Source: Mucidula mucida (Eukaryota > Basidiomycota > Agaricomycetes > Agaricales > Physalacriaceae). From it: DNA of 15,503 bases. The stretch lies in assembly GCA_015501055.1 (NCBI GenBank), contig JADNYV010000791.1, positions 1 to 15,503 on the forward strand, given 5' to 3'. The notes beneath the pieces are model-generated. The model saw only the letters and a list, made by a program, of their open reading frames with translations. It was not told the origin of the DNA and did no database searches. Shown here one piece after another: positions 9,313 through 15,503 of the stretch (the first letter of the stretch is position 1; each line of letters opens with the position of its first letter). The position numbers and the translations under genes were made by a program.

Positions 9313-10282
9313 TGTCGTCGAAGTTTTTGGGCAAGATTGAGGTAGAGCGTATTGATATCAAAACGATACAATGAGAAGCCGGCTACTCGAGTACTTAGTA
9401 TTGAAGCCTTTGACGGATATTGAATGCAAAGAGGAACAGATCGCAGGTGAGCGTCGCCGTCAGAGACGGATTTTGATCCTGCCTAATTTGGAGAGAGCCA
9501 GGTCAAAAACTTCGCGGACAAGAGTTGGACAAGAGCCATAACGTTATTAGGCATTAGGCGTTACGGTTAAGCGATACATACTTAAGTGAGAGTAAACTTC
9601 CGTTAGCCCTTTCAGTGTCTCAAATATCTGTCTATGTCAGTCAAGTCAAACTTCCCCGCTCGCTGAACTGGAAAAGTTTCGGATTCATGTTCGTCACGGA
9701 GATATCAATGCATGAGGTGGCGTAGGGAGAGAGATCGGAATGGGAGATGGAGAGTTTGCGGAGCGACATGGACTTCAAGGGGAGAACGGAACTACGAGAA
9801 CATGCACAATTCCTGAACTTCAGACAGTGCCGCCATCAAGCGCAACTGTCAGCGCCGACTCGCTGCAGCTGACTTAGGGCTAGTCGCGAGTACATTATCC
9901 GTAGTTCTTCTAAGCAGGAGCCGCACATCAAGATTGCCCTACATGGCCTACACGGCATAAACGCGCTTCATCCTTGCCACGAGTGACTCCAGTTGAGTAT
10001 TCAGGGCCACAAATTCTTGACATGAAGGACCATCCTGCACCTACATTATTTTCTATCCAAGACTTCAGAAGGATGAAGGGTAAGCTTGATACAGAGAGCA
10101 GATACGGAGGAAAATGAAATGCAATGAATACGACGAAATGGAAACTTTCACAGCGCCTTAGCCCGAGACCACACAGACAGTGTAAAATCCGTGTCCGTAT
10201 TCCAGCTCATTCGAGCGTCATCTACATATAGAAATCTATAATGCGAAAAGGCAGTAAGGCAAGTCCACACCGGAACTAATCA
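9313..10282. other. Non-coding stretch between SDR promoter and desaturase 3' end
   Basis: 970 bases without a convincing open frame on either strand. Only short curiosities are visible: a doubled ATTAGGC (9546-9559), a purine-rich run around 9725-9760, and a small CCGTC/GACGG inverted repeat near 9465. I found no tRNA-like, ribosomal or transposon-like sequence. It probably holds the SDR promoter on its left and the desaturase 3' flank on its right. Confidence 0.55.
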
Positions 10283-11882
10283 TTAATCCATCAACTTCCC
10301 CGCCTTTAGCTTGGGCACAATGGCATCATCGTCATCATCGCTCCACGCCGTTGTGCTGCCAGAGAAATTGCTGTTGCCGAGTTCCTGGTAACGCGCAATC
10401 TTCAGTCGCTGGGAAGGAGGAACGCGCTTGACGATGTCTAGGATGTGCGGGTGGCCACCATGAAGGACACCAACACGTTTCATGGCGAGCAGCTACAAAA
10501 AATCAGATGAGAAGATGCTTGCCAAGTGAACAGACATACGTTGTGGGCCGCATTCGAATGGTCGTAAACGCCGCCAAAGAAGGCAGTGGTAGCATCCTTG
10601 CCGATGAACCGGGTGATGAGATGTGCACCGCCGGGGTGCTCTTCGACGAAAGTTGTCACGTCATGAATGAAACCAGAGATGAGAATGAGAGGGCGCTTGG
10701 TCGTTTGACTTTGAACTGAGAGATGAATGAGCACGAAATATCGGAAGCGAATGAGTACGACTGACAGCTTTCATACGAAATAACAGGCAGTTCATTTGAG
10801 TCGGCGGGCCAGGCAAGTTGCTCTTGCGTCGAACGCAAGCGCTTCAACTCCATAGTAAGCTGACCCTTACGCACTTCATTCTCCGGGAAGACTTTCAAGT
10901 GGCTCGCCAACCCGATCTTGTGCATAACCCAAATGAACCACTTCGTGGGGTCGTACTGGTACCATCTGATCGCATTTCGATAGTCCATTGGGAACTACAG
11001 GAGCATTCAGCTGCTGCTGATAGCCGCTGCAAGATTCACTGACCTGGTGATGAAAATTGTGGTAGCCTTCGCCAACAGTGACAAATGCGGTAATCATATG
11101 GTCCTTGGGCGTGTGCTTATCGTCGAAGGGCGACTCTCCGAGCCAGTGAGCAAGTGAATTGACACAGAAAGTGGACTGTGACAGAAGATCAATGACGGCA
11201 TAAACAACTCGAGACATAAACGCGCTTGGTGAAGGAAGCAGAGACGGACTACACCGGCATAGACACATCCGCCACGAGCGTCACCCCAACCGTAATGGGC
11301 AACGAGGGTGGGAATGACAAAGGCCGCGACGACGATGAGGATGAGGTAATACTTGTGCTGCCACTGGACGATAGTATTCTTGTTCAAGTCAGTGACGTCG
11401 GCGACACCAGGCTTGCGACGGGGCTTGATGAGCATCCAGCCAATATGCGAATAGAGAAAGCCACGGTGAGCATTGTAAGGGTCAAGGTCAGTGTCGGTGT
11501 AGCGATGATGGGCACGGTGACCACGCGCCCACCACTTGATGGAGCCTTCGACAGCACCAGCACCAGCGAGGGCGAGAAAGTACTGCAGAGGCTTGGAGGC
11601 GTTGTAGGCTCTGTGTGCCCAAAGTCTATGATATCCTGCAGTGATGCCGAGAGCAGTGATGTAGTAGTAGAGGACGCTCCAGACAGCGGTTTGCCAGCGC
11701 AGCGGAGTCGAATACGCGCCAATGACACCCATGATTGGGGTCGTGAGCAGAACGATCGTCGAAATCCAGTTTATGTTACTGAGCAGGTTGCCGAACGTGA
11801 TTGGAGGTAGAGGCTTCGTGTTCTTGAGTGTTTGAAAGACATAGTTGTCGGGGATGTCGATGTCGACTGGTACAGCGCTCAT
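10283..11882 (-). CDS. OLE1: Acyl-CoA Delta-9 desaturase with C-terminal cytochrome b5 domain
   Basis: Puts the first double bond into stearoyl- and palmitoyl-CoA at the ER membrane, using electrons delivered through the fused cytochrome b5. On the minus strand the exons are 11882-11226, 11175-11044, 10994-10766, 10715-10540 and 10492-10283, giving 467 residues. All di-iron histidine boxes are present: HRLWAH (85-90), HRAHH (122-126) and HNFHH (258-262). Transmembrane stretches are visible around 40-57, 66-82, 101-113 and 178-197. The cytochrome b5 part has EEHPGG (heme ligand H366) and YDHSNAAHN (second ligand H392). Introns 2-4 are GT-AG. The first (11225-11176) starts with GC, the only donor that joins LCFLHQ to [11 protein letters not shown] in frame. 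The acidic C-terminus ends [20 protein letters not shown] standard fungal OLE1 in domain order and length. Confidence 0.93.
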
Positions 11883-12100
11883 GGTGGTCGTCGTGCAAAA
11901 GCCAGATTCTGGATCTCTGGGGATGTGGGGTTAAAGAACCACGCCACCAAATAGCACCAAGCGTTGTACACAGCCACGTCCTCTTGCCATGTGATTAGGA
12001 GTCAAGCCTTTGTGCTGCCCAAAATGTCGCCCTGCAGCCTGCCGGGCGTGTCAAATGAGTTCGTAGTAGCACGCTCCAGGACGACGGGCATAACATAAAG
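11883..12100 (-). promoter_or_regulatory. Upstream region of the Delta-9 desaturase
   Basis: About 220 bases before the desaturase ATG with no coding signal. On the minus strand the probable leader includes a C-rich ACCCCACATCCCC around 11919-11931. No clear TATA box was found. The exact transcription start cannot be placed. Confidence 0.3.
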
Positions 12101-12140
12101 CAGCTATACAGTTCAGAACGCAGCTATACAGCTCAGAACG
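12101..12140. repeat. Tandem duplication of a 20-bp unit
   Basis: Two adjoining 20-base copies, 12101-12120 and 12121-12140, differ only at one position (CAGTTCAG versus CAGCTCAG). The pair sits about 220 bases upstream of the desaturase ATG and just beside a possible coding scrap on the minus strand (12357-12133). Confidence 0.85.
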
Positions 12141-12357
12141 CACTTCTCATCAGCCACAATGCAGCCCACAGCCCGTCGTCGAGCGTACGCATATATGCGA
12201 TGCCGACCATGGTAAGTCCAAGGTGCCTGATGATGGTCCCATTCTCTTCATCCCCAACTTCATACGGTATCCTACAGCGCCGGGCGATAAAGACGTGCGA
12301 TAGATCTGTAGAGGCGACCGAATTGACCGGGTTACATACGGCGCGGATCCTGGTCAA
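12133..12357 (-). other. Open frame, possible fragment of a small membrane protein
   Basis: A 74-codon open frame whose second half (IPYEVGDEENGTIIRHLG, then LTMVGIAYMRTLDDGLWAAL) looks more protein-like than a chance shadow: an acidic linker followed by two short hydrophobic segments. There is no family assignment. It ends abruptly in MRSAF-stop, next to the tandem repeat, and its first half reads through what could be an intron (CGCC, then GTATGT..CTACAG). It may be an exon of an unrecognised gene, a relic, or chance. Treat it as a hint only. Confidence 0.2.
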
Positions 12358-12603
12358 AAAGCTGACGAGAAGACAAAATTATAGCGGAACGGAGTTCTCT
12401 CCTGCTGCGCCAGAGTCACAGGTCAATAGAGGGACAGAGCTCCGAACCAATTTCCTGTTGACGGAAATCAGGTATACACATCGCTGGTCACGCAAATGAG
12501 ATAGATAGACGTTGTAGATACCATTGATCTCCCACTTGTACACCAAACAGAACATGAACTGGAAGCTGTACTATTGGGTCTCGGGATCCCAGTGAGACCC
12601 AGT

Positions 12604-12618
12604 AGCAGCAGCAGCAGC
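12604..12618. repeat. (AGC)5 microsatellite
   Basis: Five perfect AGC units. Read on the minus strand in the candidate frame they encode an alanine run; in another minus-strand frame they give a leucine run. Confidence 0.8.
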
Positions 12619-12787
12619 ATCGGCCTCATTCTCGAATTTCTAAAGGCGTTAATTAGATAGAGAACGAACTTAATGAAGACTACTCACAATGAGATACTGG
12701 TACACCTTGTTCGGTGCCTACCTATTCTTCTCCCTATCGCTCAAGAACCGCCACCTAGATTGTTCTGGGGAAGCTAGACCTGCGCCA

Positions 12788-12826
12788 GCATACTCTCTTT
12801 CCTGTATGCCAGGTAAGAGAGTATGC
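12788..12826. repeat. 39-base near-perfect hairpin
   Basis: GCATACTCTCTT (12788-12799) pairs exactly with AAGAGAGTATGC (12815-12826). After one T-T mismatch, CCTG (12801-12804) pairs with CAGG (12810-12813), closing a 5-base loop TATGC. That makes 16 of 17 possible pairs. It is the strongest fold seen in the window and lies inside the poorly explained 12.6-13.1 kb stretch. Confidence 0.85.
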
Positions 12827-13253
12827 AAGTCGCGTGACCGAGTATCCTGGCCGCCAAGAAAATTTCCGCTGGATGCTGCTCTGTGTCGGCGCAATCATCA
12901 GCTAGGCGTCTTTGACATCGCGCAGTACGTTATGCCAAGTTCTTCTAGTGCTTCTTACCTTGCATGTGCGCGAGGAGGAAACCTTCATTGGTGTACAGCG
13001 TTGCATAGAGATAGCCGAGATTTGGTGAGGAAATCACAATGAACACAGTGACACTGCGACCGACACACACCTGGCCAAATCTATCGTCTCTCAAGCACGC
13101 AAACGCTCACGTCAGTCGACGTTGGTCTCGGACGGCCCAACAGCCACCGCCAAATTAGATCCTAGTCGACTATATCGCTTAGGCATTGGTTGGTTTCTGG
13201 AAAAGAACACGTATACCTAGATGGAAAAAAGTTAGTTCAACATTCTAATCACT

Positions 13254-13318
13254 AGAGGACAAAGAAAAGCTCACCGATTCTAACACGTTATACGAGGCTC
13301 AGGGAGAGGACAAAGAAA
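13254..13318. repeat. Direct repeat, 14 bp, spaced 51 bp
   Basis: AGAGGACAAAGAAA occurs at 13254-13267 and again, unchanged, at 13305-13318. The pair may be a local duplication or chance in purine-rich DNA. The surrounding 13060-13638 holds no gene I can support. Confidence 0.5.
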
Positions 13319-13638
13319 GATTTAGACGATGTTCCGCTTTGATTTCTAAACGCTGCCGACCAATTTGCTACTTTCTCATGTTTTCTGCGGTGCTGATCGC
13401 GAACGACAGAGAAGAAAGAGTAACGCGGACCCTATTCGTTTAGTCAGCACCTTACATCCGTCTCTCCGCCATCGACGTTCAAACAGGCCGCTGACGGTTA
13501 TCGAATACAGAAATAGTCATAGCTGGCAGGTAAAGCGTGAGAGACAGTGCACGCCTAGCTCTTAAGCGGAATAGTGTCTACTAGTCCAAGGTGATTCAAA
13601 GGTATACGTCTATTTGATATAAGAGCGTTCGTGAGCAG

Positions 13639-15041
13639 CTACAACACAAGCCATGATACAACGGCACTGAGCGCCCCAAGAGCTCTCAATGACCATGTCA
13701 GATCCAAGCCACTCGCCCCAGACGCCGTGTTCGTCCCACTCTTGCTGAATACCCTCACATAATCCACATCGAAATACGCATTAGCATAGTTCGATCCGTT
13801 CCCTACCACGTAGTCGTTGTAACATGTCCCGGAGCACGTCTGCGCGAATACGCTAGGTGATCCCGCAAAATCTAAAGGGAGTGAGCATCTCCACAAGGAA
13901 AACAACAGGATAATACTGACCGCCACAAAGCGTAATATCGAAGATGAGGGTCTGAGCTTGGAAATGGTCTTGTATGTTGCAACCACCGTTCGGCCAGTTG
14001 GCCACAGGCGTTCCGAGGTCGTCCGTACTAAGGGAGTTGGCAGTACTAGAAATCGAACTGGGTACATTGGCGCGCGGGAAGAACCAGATCCTAAACAAAA
14101 TTCAATGACAGACACCGACAACAAGAACCGACCTACGAAATTCCACTATCTGCATACTCCGTCACGAAACCCCACCTCCATTTTCCGCGAACTGAGCCCG
14201 TATGAACTGGTCGACGGGTTAGTCACGACGCATCCGCGTTGCTGTCAACGTCGTGATCGCAGTTTGTAGAGTTGACAAGTGTCGAGCTCTGCGTAGGATT
14301 GACTTGATTACAACCGGAGGTCGTATGTAACGCCATTTGGTTCATGGTCACTTGATTGACACCCTCGAATGTGTCGATTTCGCTACAGAAATAGAAGTAT
14401 AAGAATAGTTAGACACTCAATGAAGGAGATATGTACCCTCCCGTTGGCCAGTTATGCGCTTGGGACCACCTGCAGGACATATTATTATAAAATATTCTAA
14501 AAGTACTATAGGATGTAAACACTCACCATGCGGGCCATACCGAGCACTGTTGATTTTAGAGGTTCAGATAAGCGCCCAGCAATCCATGTGTGAAACTCAC
14601 CCCGTACGGAACATGATGCATGTCCGCAACCCACAGACTCCCACTGAATATGCTTGATTGGAGTGAATGCGTACGGTTGACCTCTTGTCGTTGAAGGCAA
14701 CTGTACTTGTGTTGTCCACCTTCATGATGGCACGGTTGGTTGTTGAGTCGACGAATGCCAGATCAGAATTAGAGCCGACAAAGCTATAGCACACAATCAA
14801 TGCTTCTTAAAATGAAACCGAAGCTTAAAAGTACATGGCGTCTCCGTTCGTCAAATTGTCAACTGCAGGCAGGTGAGCACAGATACAGTTGATACAGAAA
14901 TGAACACACAGTGGTTGTAAAACGTCCAATCATCAAGAATCCCGATCCACGGTATTCCTTGATCATGTCGTAGGTCGTCGCCGCTGACACCAGGCCGCAG
15001 GCAGCGAGCGCAAGCGTAAACGAGGCAAACGTCATGGTCAT
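13639..15041 (-). pseudogene. GH16 endo-beta-glucanase with five frameshifts
   Basis: A secreted glycoside hydrolase family 16 enzyme (laminarinase/endo-1,3(4)-beta-glucanase type), which hydrolyses beta-glucans in cell walls. Minus-strand exons: 15041-14910, 14862-14835, 14783-14601, 14546-14527, 14469-14437, 14382-14137, 14090-13921 and 13871-13639, all with GT-AG introns. Visible: signal peptide MTMTFASFTLALAACGLVSA, DNLTNGDA, LWVADMHHVPYG, CSVWPAWW, the catalytic motif GEIDTFEG (Glu..Asp..Glu), SIWFFPRANVP, NAYFDVDYVRVF, and a hydrophobic C-terminus that could direct a GPI anchor. The frame breaks five times, near 14937, 14641, 14236, 14198 and 14169, each needing one extra base; with those five the exons total 1050 bases, 349 residues. 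It is either a recent pseudogene or carries sequencing indels. Confidence 0.82.
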
Positions 15042-15074
15042 GGTTGAGAAAGCGTTGAGTTGCTTCGGTTTCTA

Positions 15075-15085
15075 CATTTATATCC
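15075..15085 (-). promoter_or_regulatory. TATA box of the GH16 gene
   Basis: Reading minus, GATATAAATGT contains TATAAA at 15082-15077, only 36-41 bases before the ATG at 15041. This is the best TATA match in the window. It would imply a very short leader, or use of the second in-frame ATG at 15035. Confidence 0.45.
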
Positions 15086-15503
15086 CACCGCAGAGTGGAG
15101 TACTCCGAACACATCGCTTATGTAGGAGCTGTGCGCGCTGGGAACAAATGCCCGAGTCAAGGATGTCTACGTATTTTTAGAAACCGTCGAAGGAAGTGAA
15201 ACAGTTTGCAGTGCAGTGCACTCTGGGCAGAGGGTGCTTGTGATAGGCTTTCTGAAATGACTTCTGTAATCTCTCAGCGGGAAACTGACAGAAACGTTGG
15301 GTGGTGAGAGGTGCGCACGTTAAAAATACTGACAGTGGTGTCGAAACTATAATAATCAATCGAAACGTCAACTGAGGACTCATTTAGAAAACGGTCGGAC
15401 TTAGCCATGGCCCCTTGAGTTGCTCTCCTAACGTTGAAGCAAGCCATTTTTCAAGTCTCAGGACCGTGCCTACTCCATCCTCTAATCCATTGCGTTCCAA
15501 GCG
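15086..15503. other. Upstream flank of the GH16 gene to window end
   Basis: About 420 bases with no convincing open frame. It contains AGTGCACT, an 8-base palindrome within GCAGTGCAGTGCACTC around 15210-15225, and otherwise nothing recognised. It is probably promoter sequence of the GH16 gene; a further gene may start beyond the right edge. Confidence 0.4.

Larger units (their letters stand above)
12571..13053 (-). other. Possible unrecognised or degraded multi-exon gene
   Basis: On the minus strand one can read exons 13053-12959, 12901-12780, 12717-12688 and 12639-12571, joined in frame to a TAG stop. Predicted segments include NLGYLYATLYTNEGFLLAHM, HPAEIFLAARILGHATCI and NKVYQYLI, ending KFENEAD-(A)5-TGSHWDPETQ. 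The last intron (12687-12640: GTGAGT, CTAATTAAC, CTTTAG) and the second (12958-12902: GTAAGA..CCTAG) look genuine; the intron between 12779 and 12718 has a poor branch site and pyrimidine tract. Past the TAG the same frame stays open for 64 more codons (to 12379), as if the stop were a nonsense change. No start exon could be fixed and no family was recognised. A 117-codon frame overlaps it on the plus strand (12689-13042), so even the strand is uncertain. Confidence 0.28.

Noticed and set aside
9546..9559. Doubled ATTAGGC resembling telomere-type repeat
   Set aside because: Only two copies, not TTAGGG, and no subtelomeric features nearby.
11226..11810. 194-codon open frame on the plus strand
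   Set aside because: It lies wholly opposite desaturase exon 1, whose histidine boxes and frame are certain; this is a shadow.
12689..13042. 117-codon open frame on the plus strand
   Set aside because: No family resemblance, and it reads through the strong hairpin and opposite two plausible minus-strand introns. Kept only as a reason to doubt the strand.
14137..14382. Explaining the GH16 frame breaks by extra introns
   Set aside because: The segments on each side of the breaks (SNA, GCVVTNPSTSSYG, AQFAENGGGV, FVTEYADSGIS) are contiguous parts of the conserved fold with no bases left over for introns, so single-base loss fits better.
1..15503. tRNA, rRNA, CRISPR, transposase or viral sequence
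   Set aside because: I looked for conserved tRNA boxes, repeat-spacer arrays, and transposase or polymerase motifs on both strands and found none that could be supported.

Overview
The window is nuclear DNA from a filamentous basidiomycete, most likely an Agaricomycete. The genes are dense and split by many introns of 46-66 bases with GT..AG ends, and the recognisable proteins are fungal families. No rRNA, tRNA, CRISPR array or transposon was recognised.

Layout: (1) 33-2556 (+), the 3' part of a GCFC/PAXBP1-type protein (spliceosome disassembly family), open at the left edge. (2) 3137-7599, three paralogous FAD/NAD(P)H oxidoreductases of the AIFM2/FSP1 (AMID-like) type: two in tandem on + (3137-4484 and 4797-6145), then a convergent one on - (6266-7599). 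All three have five exons; exons 2, 4 and 5 have the same lengths in each, so they descend from one gene. (3) 8251-9312 (-), a membrane-anchored short-chain dehydrogenase/reductase. (4) 10283-11882 (-), a stearoyl-CoA Delta-9 desaturase fused to cytochrome b5 (OLE1 type), with one probable GC-AG intron. (5) 11.9-13.6 kb, a poorly resolved stretch with a tandem repeat, a strong hairpin and scraps of possible minus-strand coding sequence. (6) 13639-15041 (-), a secreted GH16 endo-beta-glucanase whose eight exons are readable but carry five single-base frameshifts, so it is a pseudogene or the sequence has errors. (7) 15042-15503, its promoter side.

The middle genes share a lipid and redox theme: FSP1-like enzymes reduce quinone-type lipid antioxidants in animals, the desaturase makes monounsaturated acyl chains, and the SDR is probably a membrane lipid or carbonyl reductase. 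Sites of the form AGATAA/TGATAA lie upstream of all three FSP1-like genes. Whether the neighbourhood is functional or accidental cannot be decided from sequence alone. The best candidates for something new are the three-gene oxidoreductase cluster, the frameshifted GH16 gene and the unresolved 12.1-13.5 kb stretch.
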